The notes: a model not told the origin generated them from the sequence alone. A stretch of DNA of 64,000 nt from CBDIBC01 sp965276635 (GCA_965276635.1 CBDIBC010000004.1:1-64000); one strand, 5' to 3'; shown: positions 44,501 through 52,576, numbered from the stretch's first letter. Translations and numbers: made by a program.

Positions 44501-45468
44501 GCGAGTTGGTGGGTTTCCTCCTCTATCTCGGACTGCTGTTCGCGCCGATCCAGCAGTTGTCGCAGACCTTCGATTCCTACCAGCAGGCGGGCGCATCCAC
44601 CGCCCAGATCAACGCGCTGATGGCCATCACGCCACTGGTGCCGACGGCCGAGCATCCCGTCGTGGTCGACCAACTGGCCGGGCGCATCGACTTCGCCGGG
44701 GTGCGGTTCGCCTATCCGAACGCCGGACCGGAGGCTCAGGCGCTGCGTGGGCTGGACCTGATGGTGCCGCCGGGGCAGACGGTGGCACTCGTGGGCGAGA
44801 CCGGCGCGGGCAAATCTACCGTGATCAAGCTCGTCACCCGTTTCTACGATCCCACGGCCGGCACTGTCCGAGTCGACGGCATGGACCTGCGAGACTTGGA
44901 CCTCGCAGCTTTCCGGCAGCGGTTGGGGTACGTGCCCCAGGAGGCGTTCCTCTTCTCGGGCACGATCAGCGACAACATCGCCTACGGGCGCCCCGATGCC
45001 TCCGACGCCGAGGTGGAGGCCGCTGCCCGTGCCGTCGGTGCCCACGAGTTCATCGCTGGGCTGCGAGGCGGTTACCTCCACCCGGTCAGCGAGCGGGGCC
45101 GCTCGCTGTCCGCCGGGCAGCGCCAGCTCATCGCCTTGGCCCGCGCCCAGCTGGTCGACCCGGCCATCCTCCTGCTCGACGAGGCCACCTCGAACCTGGA
45201 CCTGGCCACCGAGGCTCGTGTGACCCGGGCCATGGGGGTGGTGGCCGAAGGTCGGACCACGGTCCTCATCGCCCACCGCCTGCAGACCGCCCGCCGGGCC
45301 GATCGGATCGTGGTCATGGACCGTGGCCGGGTGGTGGAGGACGGCACCCATCAGGACCTGTTGCGAGCGGGCGGCACCTACGCCCGGCTGTGGGCCGCAG
45401 GCGGTGACGATAGCGGGGGCAGAGTCTCGGGGGTGACGGAGACGGTCCGGGCCCGGACTGCCAGTTGA
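41584..45468 (+). CDS. Single-chain ABC exporter (two half-transporters fused)
   Basis: This 1294-residue protein holds two complete ABC exporter halves. Each has six membrane segments followed by an ATPase. Half 1: Walker A GTSGSGKST near residue 396, LSGGQRQRISLARAL, and Walker B LILDDATSAID, in which the catalytic Glu is Asp. Half 2: Walker A GETGAGKST near 1076, LSAGQRQLIALARAQ, and a normal Walker B LLLDEATSNLD. The halves are joined by an Ala/Pro-rich linker with an 11-Gly run (43548-43582). One composite ATP site, half 1 Walker plus half 2 LSAGQ, is therefore degenerate, as in heterodimeric exporters. The substrate is unknown; lipids or drugs are usual. The ATG at 41584 follows the helicase stop at once. 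Confidence 0.94.
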   Translation: MAQQMSLASPPVHPADAPAPEALPTRKLGWIRRLAPWLRPHRRKVILAFGGALFGSALTAIEPVVARQIIDNVIIARRSSLAPWLAILVTTAVLGFGAGYVRRFVGGRVSLDVQFDLRNAIFDQLQRLDSARHDQLQTGQLVSRANSDVGLLQGLLSFLPLMSGNILLLVASVAIMFVLSPLLALISLLVVPALFFAAYRMRIRTFPAAWDAQQREGEVAVVVEEAVSGVRVVKGFGQEQRELRHLTERARVLYASRLRAVRLQARYQPMLQSIPVFGQVGVLAFGGWLALHHRISIGTFLAFSTYLVQLAAPARMLAAVLLVAQQARAGAERVLDLLASNPVVQERLGADELPVARGEISFDDVGFGYLAAEPVLHGFDLHLSAGERVALVGTSGSGKSTVALLLPRFYDVRSGAVRVDGTDVRDVTLDSLRAQIGVVFEESFLFSDSIRANIAYGVPDASDAAVEAAARAAEAHEFILELADGYDTVVGERGLSLSGGQRQRISLARALITDPRILILDDATSAIDASVEEEIHATLNRIMQDRTTLLVAHRRSTLGLADRIVVVDGGRVVDQGSHAELLDRSVTYRMLLAGPGDAFDESGSAADVAVGADRVVDGVTPRLWPGRQPGTSGATLALAGLRPVPAAAAGTGRMGGGGGGGGGGGNWMGALAPTQELLAQVAALPPAVDQPGVDEERESAYDSRFTLRRFLQPYRWQLALGLTLVLVDAAATLAGPILIRAGLDDGVARHSVAVLWWLSLAFLGVALGDLVDSVLQVFVTGRTAERLLFSLRVRIWSHLQRLSIDFYEREMGGRIMTRMTTDVDALSNLLQSGLISALVALFTFLGVGAALFAWNWELALVALSVMVPLAAATVVYRRLSGRAYRNARERIALVNANMQESLSGVRESQAYVRQGRNRLHFRDLAGSYLDARVTTQRLVALYFPLVQMLSSVATLMVLGVGSVLIADHRLTSGELVGFLLYLGLLFAPIQQLSQTFDSYQQAGASTAQINALMAITPLVPTAEHPVVVDQLAGRIDFAGVRFAYPNAGPEAQALRGLDLMVPPGQTVALVGETGAGKSTVIKLVTRFYDPTAGTVRVDGMDLRDLDLAAFRQRLGYVPQEAFLFSGTISDNIAYGRPDASDAEVEAAARAVGAHEFIAGLRGGYLHPVSERGRSLSAGQRQLIALARAQLVDPAILLLDEATSNLDLATEARVTRAMGVVAEGRTTVLIAHRLQTARRADRIVVMDRGRVVEDGTHQDLLRAGGTYARLWAAGGDDSGGRVSGVTETVRARTAS

Positions 45469-45535
45469 CAGCCCGGCGCAGGTCCGGTGCCTGCCGCGCC
45501 AGGGTTCGCCGGGCGGTCGGGCTCGGCTGGTGCGC

Positions 45536-48088
45536 TCAGCCGGTCGGATCGGCCGAGGTGGCCCCGACCCAGACGGCCAACTGGCCGTCCACGGACCCAG
45601 CGACCACCGGTTGGCCGGCCAGGAACACGACCTGGTTGGCCTCGGCATCGGTCTGGGCGCCGAACACCGAGCCGCTGGTGTCCAGGCGCTGCCAGGTCGA
45701 TCCGCCGTCGGTCGACCGCCACAGCCCGATCGCGCCGGGCCCGGCCGTGGAGAGCGACGTCGGGGCCGGGGGACCGTCAGCGAGCGACGCCGCGTTCGTC
45801 CCGGTTGCCTGGCCGGCGGTCGCCAGCCAGGTGGCTCCAGTGGTCGCCAGGTCGGTGACGGGCGCCTCACCAGCCAATCCGGACACGGATCGCCTGGTCC
45901 AGTTGCGCCCGTCGGAGGAATGCCACAGCGCACCTTCGAGTGTGCCGTCGCCGGCTGCCGCTTCTCCATAGGCGGTCAGCTGTCCGCCCGCCTGCGCGCA
46001 GCCGAGCATGGCCTCGGACGCACCGGTGTCGGGCACCGGTGCGACCGTCCCCCTGCGCCAGGCGCCGGTGCGGGTCGTCCACCACGCCGCCGCATGCCGT
46101 CCCGGTTGGTCGCCCGCGGTGGTCCCGACGGCGGCCACTCCCGCACCCACCGGGCAGAGACCTTCCGGTGTCTCCAGCCCCAACCCTGGTTGGGGGTCCA
46201 GTGTTCCGCTCGACGACCAGTGCACCCCGTCGATGCTCGACCATCCGACGGCGGTCCCGCCGGTAGTGGCCGTAGCGCCGACCGGGCCGTGACCGATGGC
46301 GATGTCGGTGGAGCCCACCTGCATGGCGGCGGCGGCGCTGCCCGGGACGCCTGGCGATCCGCCGAGCACGGCAGCGTCGCTCGGTGTGGCCGACCAGGTG
46401 GTGGCATCGGCGGATGTCCAGAACGCCGCGCTGCGATCGCCGGCCGGAGTGGGATCTGTGGTGCCAGCGGCGATCAGCCCGGTCGTCGTGGTGGCGACGT
46501 CGCTCACGGACCGGCCGGCGAAGACGCCCCCGCTCGTGGTCTGTGTCCACGCCGTCCCGTCGGTCGAGGTGAGGACCACGGCGGAGTGGTGCTCGGCGCC
46601 GAGGGCCTGGCTCGGCTCCGACACGTTCACCACCAGGATCAGGCCGTGGGTGGTGGACACCAGTCGGCCCGGCGATGCGGTGGCGCGCACCGGGCCGAAC
46701 ACGGACGGGTCGGCGGACACCTCGACCCATCCCGAAGCCGTCGCGGTCAGTACGTAGGGCTGTCCGGCCAGATTGTCGACCACCACGGTCCGGTCGCCGT
46801 TGGTGGCGACCAGACCGGCATGCCAGTTGGTGGCGCCCGCCGCGTTGGTCGGCAGCGCGACCTCCGACCAGCTGGTGCCGTCCGACGACGCCCAGACCCG
46901 CTGGTTGGTGCGGCTCCCGCCGACGGCCACCAAACCGGTGTCGGTGACGCTCACGGCCGCGACCTGTGTGCCGGCCGGGTCGGGGTCGGCCATGGTGGCG
47001 AGGGGGAACGACTCCGAGGGCTGGTCCCAGCTCATGCCGTCGGGGGAGATCCACGACGCCGGCGACCACGACGCCCCGGCTCGGACGGCGCCGACCGCCA
47101 CGAAGCTGGTCCCGAACTGGACCAGGTCGGCAACCGTGTGATCGCCGCCACCGCTGAAGACGCCCTGGGTGGCGTGCACCGGCTGCCAGCCCACTCCGTC
47201 GGTCGAGGTCCAGATGGCGCCATCGGTCCCGGCGCCGTTACGAAGATCACCTGCGGCGAAGACACCGGTGGGCGCAACGAGAAGGGAGCGTACGCGGGCG
47301 TCTGCCGACCCGGCGAGGATCCGGTCGGCACCGGCCAGGCGCGTCCAGTGGCGGCCGTCCGTCGAGTACCACATCGTCTCCCGCCCGGCTGTGGTCCCGG
47401 CCGCGAACACCCCGAGGGCGCCCGCCGCCACCACGTCCATCTCGGCGTCGCCCGCCTGGCCGACGGGGGCGGCGAGCGTAGCTTGAGCGGCCACGGCCAC
47501 GAACGGGCCCCCCGATTCCGCCGAGAGCCAGACGGCAGCGCGCCGGGCGCTGCCGGATCCGATCGACCCCACGACGACCGTACGGTCACCCCAGCGCGTC
47601 GCCGCGTGAGCCTGTGAGTCCACTCCCGGGCCGGTGAGTGGCGTCGACGTCCACGTCGTGGCGTCCGTAGACGTCCAGAGCGTGGCGGTGGTCCGACCCT
47701 CCGCAGTGGTGGTGGTGCCGGCGACCAGCCAGGTCGAACCGGGAATGGGGGTGCCGCCGGTGATGCCCGCCGCCGAGCCCTGGCCGGTGCTGAGCGGCCC
47801 CAACGCCGGGGCCAGCACGGCGCCGAGGGTGGTGGTGGCGCCGCCGCCGACGGTTAGCGCGGGCGCAGTGGCCCGCGACCAGAGATAGCCGGCGGCTGCC
47901 GTGCTCGGAGCCGTGGTCGACGTGGCCCCGGCGGTCGAGGCGGCCGGCGCGGATCCGGTCGTCGGGGCGGGCACGGCCGAGTCGCTTCCGCCTCCGCAAC
48001 CGGCGGCCACCATCGCCGCCAGGGCGACCGCCGCAGGGCGTCGCAGTGAGAGGAGCGAGGGCGACCGCGGCAACGAGCATCTCGGCAT
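45536..48088 (-). CDS. Large secreted lipoprotein with beta-propeller Asp-box repeats
   Basis: An 850-residue extracellular protein. The signal peptide ends with the lipobox VAAGCGGG, so the Cys is lipid-modified. A Thr/Ser/Pro-rich tether (residues 30-65) leads to a long domain with at least nine Asp-box-like repeats: TSTDATTW, YSTDGRHW, TSTDGVGW, ASSDGTSW, TSTDGTAW, TSADATTW, SSIDGVHW, HSSDGRNW and RSTDGGSTW. Such repeats form sialidase-like beta-propellers. No catalytic residues of sialidase are evident, so a binding or structural role is likelier. It converges on the ABC exporter, with 67 bp between stops. Confidence 0.88.
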   Translation of the reverse strand: MPRCSLPRSPSLLSLRRPAAVALAAMVAAGCGGGSDSAVPAPTTGSAPAASTAGATSTTAPSTAAAGYLWSRATAPALTVGGGATTTLGAVLAPALGPLSTGQGSAAGITGGTPIPGSTWLVAGTTTTAEGRTTATLWTSTDATTWTSTPLTGPGVDSQAHAATRWGDRTVVVGSIGSGSARRAAVWLSAESGGPFVAVAAQATLAAPVGQAGDAEMDVVAAGALGVFAAGTTAGRETMWYSTDGRHWTRLAGADRILAGSADARVRSLLVAPTGVFAAGDLRNGAGTDGAIWTSTDGVGWQPVHATQGVFSGGGDHTVADLVQFGTSFVAVGAVRAGASWSPASWISPDGMSWDQPSESFPLATMADPDPAGTQVAAVSVTDTGLVAVGGSRTNQRVWASSDGTSWSEVALPTNAAGATNWHAGLVATNGDRTVVVDNLAGQPYVLTATASGWVEVSADPSVFGPVRATASPGRLVSTTHGLILVVNVSEPSQALGAEHHSAVVLTSTDGTAWTQTTSGGVFAGRSVSDVATTTTGLIAAGTTDPTPAGDRSAAFWTSADATTWSATPSDAAVLGGSPGVPGSAAAAMQVGSTDIAIGHGPVGATATTGGTAVGWSSIDGVHWSSSGTLDPQPGLGLETPEGLCPVGAGVAAVGTTAGDQPGRHAAAWWTTRTGAWRRGTVAPVPDTGASEAMLGCAQAGGQLTAYGEAAAGDGTLEGALWHSSDGRNWTRRSVSGLAGEAPVTDLATTGATWLATAGQATGTNAASLADGPPAPTSLSTAGPGAIGLWRSTDGGSTWQRLDTSGSVFGAQTDAEANQVVFLAGQPVVAGSVDGQLAVWVGATSADPTG

Positions 48089-48101
48089 GCGTCCGAGGAC
48101 G

Positions 48102-48467
48102 CTACCGGTTGCTCAGCCGGAAGCCCCCATTGCCTCCTCCCCGGCGCTTCCACACCTGCCACCACTTCCCCTGACGGCGCTCGGCCTCGATCTTGGCCAG
48201 CACCTCCGGCCCGACGGCGGTGACGATGGCGTCCGCCTGGTCGAGGACGCCGGCGACGTCCTCCGGCGAGTCGTCGGGCTCCGTCTCTACCTCCGGCCGA
48301 CGCAGGGAGCCGACCACGAACGAGGCATCGATGATGTCGGGCTGGTAGCGGGCGCACTCCGCCGGGCATCGCCAGGGTGCCTCGGGGGCCAGGTTCAACA
48401 CGCAGAAGCGCGCCGTCTCGCCGGTGTCATAGGTTCGGCTCTGGAAGTGTCGGCAGTCCTCACGCAT
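48102..48467 (-). CDS. Small cysteine-containing protein of unknown function
   Basis: The 121-residue protein starts at the ATG at 48467 (with GGAG 9 bp before it) as MREDCRHFQSRTYDTGETARFCVLNLAP and has four Cys in the first 40 residues (DCRHF, ARFCVL, WRCPAECARY), which could form a small metal site. The middle is acidic (PEVETEPDDSPEDVAGVL) and the end basic and Gly-rich (WWQVWKRRGGGNGGF). I recognise no family, although the pattern looks conserved rather than random. It follows 13 bp upstream of the lipoprotein on the same strand. Confidence 0.68.
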   Translation of the reverse strand: MREDCRHFQSRTYDTGETARFCVLNLAPEAPWRCPAECARYQPDIIDASFVVGSLRRPEVETEPDDSPEDVAGVLDQADAIVTAVGPEVLAKIEAERRQGKWWQVWKRRGGGNGGFRLSNR

Positions 48468-48543
48468 GGCCACGCTCCATCCTGACATGGAGGTTCGCGC
48501 TGCGCCCGGCAGCGGGCCGGGCGGCGCGGTCACGGATGAGTCG

Positions 48544-49533
48544 TCACGGATGATTGGTACCGACGGAGGCGACGGTCGGGGGCCTTGCTCGCATCATGTC
48601 CATGACCCGAGCACAGGCCAGGCCGTCCTCGAACGACGGGGTGATCTGCTGGTGGCCAGCCACGGCCTCGGCAACGGCCGACGCCCACCCCACCATGGCC
48701 GCGTCGTGGGGATCACCGGGGACGGGTGGGAACTCGAACGTCTGGCGCGTGCCGTCGGCGCCGCGGAGCACCACCTGCCGGTCGGCCGTGTTCTCGATGG
48801 CGCCCTCTGAGCCGATGAGCGTGATCCGAGGTGCCAGTGTCCGTGCGGCCGCGAACGACGTGTCGATGGTGGCCGTGGCGCCCGACGCCAACCGCAGCCA
48901 ACCGACGAAGGCGTCCTCGGCATCGCAGTGCTGCGGCGTGCCCTCGGCGTCAGGTCGCTCCGGGACCCGCACCCAGGCTGCGGCACCGGCATCCACCACG
49001 TCGCCCATCAGCCAGCGGACCATGTCGATGGCGTGCGACCCGAACGCGCCGATCCATCCTCCGCCCCGGGCCCGGTCGAACAGCCAGCCGTGCTTCCGCA
49101 TGGGGACTCGTGACCCAGAGGTGAATGCGGTGTAGTGGAGGTGCTCGGGATGGCCGATCGCTCCCGACGACACCAGCTCGTGCATGGTCCGCCGGGCTGG
49201 CTGGTGGCGGAACTCGAAGTTGGTCAGGTGCACCACCCCGGCGGCGGTGGCCTCGGCGGTCAGCGCCTCCGCCTCGATGGCGTCGAGCCCGAAGGGCTTG
49301 TCGCAGTGCACGGCCCGCCCGGCCTCGATCGCCATGCGCACATAGGCGGCATGCAGGAACGGTGGGGCATGGACCGAGACCAGGTCGATGTTCGACCGGC
49401 ACAGGGCAGCGACAGCCGGGGCGTCGCGTGCCGCTACGACGTCGACCACCTCGCAACCGACCCGCTGGAACGCTGGTGCCACCACTCGTAACCCGAACCC
49501 CGTCCCGATCACGCCGACCCGCACTGGTTGCAT
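48544..49533 (-). CDS. Gfo/Idh/MocA-family oxidoreductase
   Basis: An NAD(P)-dependent sugar or inositol dehydrogenase-like protein of 329 residues. The N-terminal Rossmann domain shows VRVGVIGTGFGLRVVAPAFQ and IDLVSVHAPPFLHAAYVRMAIEAGRAVHCDKPFGLD, with the EKP-like motif as DKP. The C-terminal domain has LTNFEFRHQPARRTMHEL, GGWIGAFGSHAIDMVRWLMGD and ATIDTSFAA. Substrate unknown. The ATG at 49533 has AGGAGGGG just upstream; a longer frame to 49560 lacks a ribosome site. It is divergent from the MarR gene, with an operator-like site between. Confidence 0.91.
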   Translation of the reverse strand: MQPVRVGVIGTGFGLRVVAPAFQRVGCEVVDVVAARDAPAVAALCRSNIDLVSVHAPPFLHAAYVRMAIEAGRAVHCDKPFGLDAIEAEALTAEATAAGVVHLTNFEFRHQPARRTMHELVSSGAIGHPEHLHYTAFTSGSRVPMRKHGWLFDRARGGGWIGAFGSHAIDMVRWLMGDVVDAGAAAWVRVPERPDAEGTPQHCDAEDAFVGWLRLASGATATIDTSFAAARTLAPRITLIGSEGAIENTADRQVVLRGADGTRQTFEFPPVPGDPHDAAMVGWASAVAEAVAGHQQITPSFEDGLACARVMDMMRARPPTVASVGTNHP

Positions 49534-49564
49534 CCGTCCCCTCCTGGCTGTTGGGCGCATGATA

Positions 49565-49579
49565 GTTCGCAGTGCTAAC
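49565..49579 (+). promoter_or_regulatory. MarR-type operator between the oxidoreductase and marR genes
   Basis: GTTCGCAGTGCTAAC is an imperfect palindrome with 7-base arms (one mismatch) about a central G. It lies between the divergent Gfo/Idh oxidoreductase start (49533) and the MarR start (49598). MarR proteins commonly bind such sites to control themselves and the divergent gene. That it is bound by this MarR is inferred. Confidence 0.55.
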
Positions 49580-49597
49580 CACGACTACCATGAGGCC

Positions 49598-50035
49598 ATG
49601 GAGGCTATGGAGGCCACGACCGCCCTCCCCAGCCAGCTGCGCTTGGCTGTGCTCCGCCTCTCCCGGCGCCTGCGTCAGCAAGCCCTCGGCGAGATCACCG
49701 CCTCGCAGCTCTCCGCCCTGGCGTCGATCAACAAGGTGGGGGCGATCTCCCTGGGCGAGTTGGCGGCCACCGAGCGTGTGGCGCCCCCGTCGATGACTCG
49801 CATCGCGTCGCGCCTGGAGGACATGGGTCTGGTCACCCGGCGCAGCGACGCCAGCGACCGTCGGGTCGCCCGTGTGGGGATCACCGACGCCGGCGCGGCG
49901 CTCCTGGACCAGACGCGCACCAGACGTGATGCCTTCTTGGCGGCGCGTCTGGCCGACTTCACCGACGAGGACCGCTCGGCACTGGCCCGGGCGCTCCCCC
50001 TCCTCGAGCGGCTCTCCGAAGATCACCCGGGCTGA
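49598..50035 (+). CDS. MarR-family transcriptional regulator
   Basis: The 145-residue protein has LRLAVLRLSRRLRQQ as dimerisation helix, TASQLSALASINKVGAISLGELAATERVAPPSMTRIASRLEDMGLV as helix-turn-helix and SDASDRRVARVGITDAG as wing with DRR. It is the regulator divergent from the Gfo/Idh oxidoreductase. ATGs at 49559, 49598 and 49607 share the frame; the first would include the operator in the coding region, so I prefer 49598. The ligand is unknown. It is followed by the 6C RNA. Confidence 0.92.
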   Translation: MEAMEATTALPSQLRLAVLRLSRRLRQQALGEITASQLSALASINKVGAISLGELAATERVAPPSMTRIASRLEDMGLVTRRSDASDRRVARVGITDAGAALLDQTRTRRDAFLAARLADFTDEDRSALARALPLLERLSEDHPG

Positions 50036-50162
50036 TCCGCCCGGACTGGTCGATCGGCGTCCCGCCGGCCGGGCGACGCCGACGGCGTCTCCATCGCTTT
50101 GGACGATAGCGCTTGTGACTGAAGTCTCTTGCATTGATATCGCGATGTTGGGCACAATGGAG

Positions 50163-50240
50163 GTGCTCGGGGCGAATCCCCCCCTCGCCCCTCGAGCTTC
50201 ACGAAGGACCGGCCTCCCCCCAGGTCGGTCCTTCGTTTCG
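50163..50240 (+). ncRNA. 6C small RNA
   Basis: Two hairpins carry C-only loops, the mark of the actinobacterial 6C RNA. Hairpin 1 (50165-50197) pairs GCTC-GGGGCGA with TCGCCCC-GAGC, with a 2-base bulge, and its loop ends in seven C. Hairpin 2 (50202-50235) has a 14-bp stem, CGAAGGACCGGCCT with AGGTCGGTCCTTCG (one G-T wobble), and a loop of exactly six C (50216-50221). TTTCG follows. TTGCAT (50129) and CACAAT (50153), 18 bp apart, may be its promoter, giving a transcript of about 75-80 bases. In other actinobacteria 6C (B11 in mycobacteria) base-pairs with G-rich leader regions to repress mRNAs. Targets here are unknown. Confidence 0.85.
50202..50240 (+). terminator. Terminator hairpin of the 6C RNA
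   Basis: The 14-bp second stem of the 6C RNA is followed by TTTCG, a short T-run consistent with intrinsic termination. It also separates the marR transcript from the malic enzyme gene. Confidence 0.7.
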
Positions 50241-50360
50241 TCCGGGCGGCAACATGCAAGTGCGGCATCGTGGCCGGCGCCGCCCGTGCCAGTGGCGGCT
50301 TGTCGTCGCGGTGTGCTGGCCTGACGCCAGCGGATCGTGGTCACCGGGAGAACGCGATCA

Positions 50361-50410
50361 GGCCGAGGCGGTCCGGCCCTTCCCCCGATGGGCCAGGACC
50401 GCCTTCGGCC
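50361..50410 (+). promoter_or_regulatory. Long hairpin with C-rich loop in the malic enzyme leader
   Basis: GGCCGAGGCGGTCCGGCCC (50361-50379) pairs with 50390-50410 (begins GGGCCAGGACCGCC, ends TTCGGCC) over 19 bases with two bulges, leaving the loop TTCCCCCGAT. It lies 85 bp before the malic enzyme ATG. The C-rich loop recalls the neighbouring 6C RNA. It may end an upstream transcript or regulate the enzyme. The rest of 50241-50494 shows no gene. Confidence 0.5.
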
Positions 50411-50494
50411 CGACCCCCCAGGGGATCACCTTACGTGTCGTCGGCCACAGTGGACAAGGGTCTGACCCGAGCCTGCAGCATTAGCCTCCGGGAC

Positions 50495-51901
50495 ATGCCT
50501 CCTGCGCTCGCCGCGTTCTCCCTCCGCATCCGCGCCCGCCTGCGGAACCACCCCGGTGTCCTCGGGACGTTGGCCAGTGCTCTGGGTGCGGCCGGCGGCA
50601 GCCTGGTAGGGATCGAGATCGTGGAGATGGACGGGGCGAGCGTCACCCGCGACCTGGTGGTGTTCTGCGCATCGGAGGGACACGCCGCACGGGTGGCGGA
50701 GGCAGCCGACGGGGTGGAAGGGGTGGACGTCGTCGAGGTGGAGGACCGGACTCTGGCCCTCCACGAGGGTGGCAAGTTGCGCATCGACGGCAAGCTCCCG
50801 CTGCGGGACCGTGACGATCTCGCCATGGCCTACACGCCTGGGGTGGCCCGGGTGTGCACGGCGATCGCCGACGACGTGGCGCTGGCTCATCGCTACACCA
50901 TGAAGTCGAACACCGTCGCGGTGGTCACCGATGGCACGGCGGTGTTGGGACTTGGCAACATCGGCCCGGAGGCCGCCCTGCCGGTCATGGAGGGCAAGGC
51001 GGTGCTGTTCAAGGCGTTCGCCGGCGTGGACGCCATGCCGGTCTGCCTGCGGGTCTCCAGCCCCGACGAGCTGGTCGAGACCGTGCAGCGCCTCGAACCC
51101 AACTTCGGGGGCATCAATCTGGAGGACATCGCCGCGCCCCAGTGCTTCGAGATCGAGCGACGGCTGACCGAGAGCCTGTCGATCCCGGTGTTCCACGACG
51201 ATCAGCACGGCACCGCAGTGGTCGTGCTGGCCGCCCTGCGCAATGCCGCCAAGGTGGTCGGCCGAGACATGGCCGGACTTCGGGTGATCCTGTCCGGCGC
51301 GGGCGCAGCCGGTGTCGCCATCGCCAAGATCCTGATGAGCGCCGGGATCGGCGACGTGGCCGCCGCTGACCGCAAGGGCGCCATCCATGGCGGCCGAGAA
51401 GGTCTGGACCCGTCCAAGCAGTGGTTGGCCGACCACGCCAATCCCGAGGGTCGCACGGGAACGTTGGCAGACCTGTTGAGCGGCGCAGACGTGTTCATCG
51501 GGGTGAGCGCCCCGGGTCTGCTCGGCCGGGCGGAGCTGGAGACCATGGCCGAGGGTCCCATCGTGTTCGCGCTGGCGAACCCGGTGCCCGAGGTGCTGCC
51601 GGAGGAAGCGGAGGGCATCGTCGCAGTGATGGCTACCGGGCGCAGCGACTATCCGAACCAGATCAACAACGTGCTGTGCTTCCCCGGGATCTTCCGCGGC
51701 GCGCTCGATGCCGGCGCCACCCGGATCACCGAAGGGATGAAGCTGGCGGCGGCGGAGGCCATCGCCGCCGCGGTGCCTTCCTCCGAGCTCACGGCCGAAG
51801 AGGTGGTGCCGAGCGTGTTCGTCCCTGGCGTGGGTGCCAACGTGGCCGACGCCGTCGCCGCCGCGGCGCTGGCCGAGGGTGTGGTGCGCTCCCAGAGGTA
51901 G
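50495..51901 (+). CDS. NAD-dependent malic enzyme with ACT domain
   Basis: Malic enzyme decarboxylates malate to pyruvate with reduction of NAD(P). Residues 1-80 are an ACT domain (FSLRIRARLRNHPGVLGTLASALGAAGGSLVGIEIVEMD), likely an allosteric amino-acid sensor. The catalytic part shows LAMAYTPGVARVCTAIADD, YTMKSNTVAVVTDGTAVLGLGNIGPEAALPVMEGKAVLFK with the catalytic Lys, the metal site INLEDIAAPQCFEIE and HDDQHGTAVV, the cofactor loop LSGAGAAGVAIAK and NQINNVLCFPGIFRGALD. The ATG at 50495 is chosen over a long upstream frame because it starts right before the ACT domain. Length 468 fits the short bacterial type. Confidence 0.95.
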   Translation: MPPALAAFSLRIRARLRNHPGVLGTLASALGAAGGSLVGIEIVEMDGASVTRDLVVFCASEGHAARVAEAADGVEGVDVVEVEDRTLALHEGGKLRIDGKLPLRDRDDLAMAYTPGVARVCTAIADDVALAHRYTMKSNTVAVVTDGTAVLGLGNIGPEAALPVMEGKAVLFKAFAGVDAMPVCLRVSSPDELVETVQRLEPNFGGINLEDIAAPQCFEIERRLTESLSIPVFHDDQHGTAVVVLAALRNAAKVVGRDMAGLRVILSGAGAAGVAIAKILMSAGIGDVAAADRKGAIHGGREGLDPSKQWLADHANPEGRTGTLADLLSGADVFIGVSAPGLLGRAELETMAEGPIVFALANPVPEVLPEEAEGIVAVMATGRSDYPNQINNVLCFPGIFRGALDAGATRITEGMKLAAAEAIAAAVPSSELTAEEVVPSVFVPGVGANVADAVAAAALAEGVVRSQR

Positions 51902-51933
51902 CGGTCGATCACGTCGCTGATCGTCTGGTTGGG

Positions 51934-52419
51934 TCAGACAGTCAGCCGCCGGCTCAGGTTGGTGGCGGCCTGGGTGCAGATCCGAGCCAATGCCGGGCCC
52001 ATCCCGCCGGTCGCGGCGCGCAGCACCCCTCGAGGCTCGATGGCGAACGTCCAGTGCAGGCGGGTGCCGGCGCCGTTGGGCTCGAGGCGATAGTCCTCGG
52101 CGAGGGCGCGCGCCACCGGCAGGCTGGCGCGATCGACGCGGAAGGCCCACCGTCCCGGCTCGTCCCAAGCCAGGACGGTCTCGCGGTACCGCACACCCAG
52201 CATGGACACCTCGCGGGTGGAACCGACCTCGTGGGGTGGCGTATCGAGGTAGCGGCCGGTCTCGGAGAAGCCAGGGAACCAGGCGCCCCACCCCGCAGGA
52301 TCCTGGCTGATGGCAGCGAAGACCCGGCCGATCGGCGCCGCGATGTGGGCGGTGGAGGTCCACCGGTGGTGAGCCTGCTCGAGGAACGTCAGGTCCACTG
52401 GTGTGAGCTCCCACGCCAT
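51934..52419 (-). CDS. SRPBCC-fold protein
   Basis: A 161-residue START-like domain: WTSTAHIAAPIGRVFAAISQDPAGWGAWFPGFSETGRY at the N-terminus, then VGSTREVSMLGVRYRETVLAWDEPGRWAFRV and the final helix ALARICTQAATNLSRRL. It would bind a hydrophobic ligand. It resembles ligand-binding cyclase-like proteins of actinobacteria, not the ATPase activator type. It is divergent from imuA', with the 16-bp inverted repeat and the SOS box in between. The role is unknown. Confidence 0.86.
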   Translation of the reverse strand: MAWELTPVDLTFLEQAHHRWTSTAHIAAPIGRVFAAISQDPAGWGAWFPGFSETGRYLDTPPHEVGSTREVSMLGVRYRETVLAWDEPGRWAFRVDRASLPVARALAEDYRLEPNGAGTRLHWTFAIEPRGVLRAATGGMGPALARICTQAATNLSRRLTV

Positions 52420-52499
52420 GACCGCAATCTACTGGTGCGGTCGCCTGCCGGAGCCGGGCGGGAGCGAGGACCTCCACCGCCCGAGCGACCGGCCGGGTG

Positions 52500-52552
52500 C
52501 AACTGGTGGTCGAGTTCGGCCTGATATTCAAGGCGTACTCGACCACCAGTTG
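52500..52552 (+). repeat. 16-bp perfect inverted repeat upstream of imuA'
   Basis: CAACTGGTGGTCGAGT (52500-52515) and ACTCGACCACCAGTTG (52537-52552) are perfect complements separated by 21 bases. The site lies 80 bp from the SRPBCC start and 25 bp before the SOS box. The arms are too long for a common operator and no T-run follows. The CCACCAG core is also found in the hairpin repeats described here, but otherwise the sequence differs. Function unknown. Confidence 0.88.
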
Positions 52553-52576
52553 GCATGTACGTCGGGCCGGACGCAC

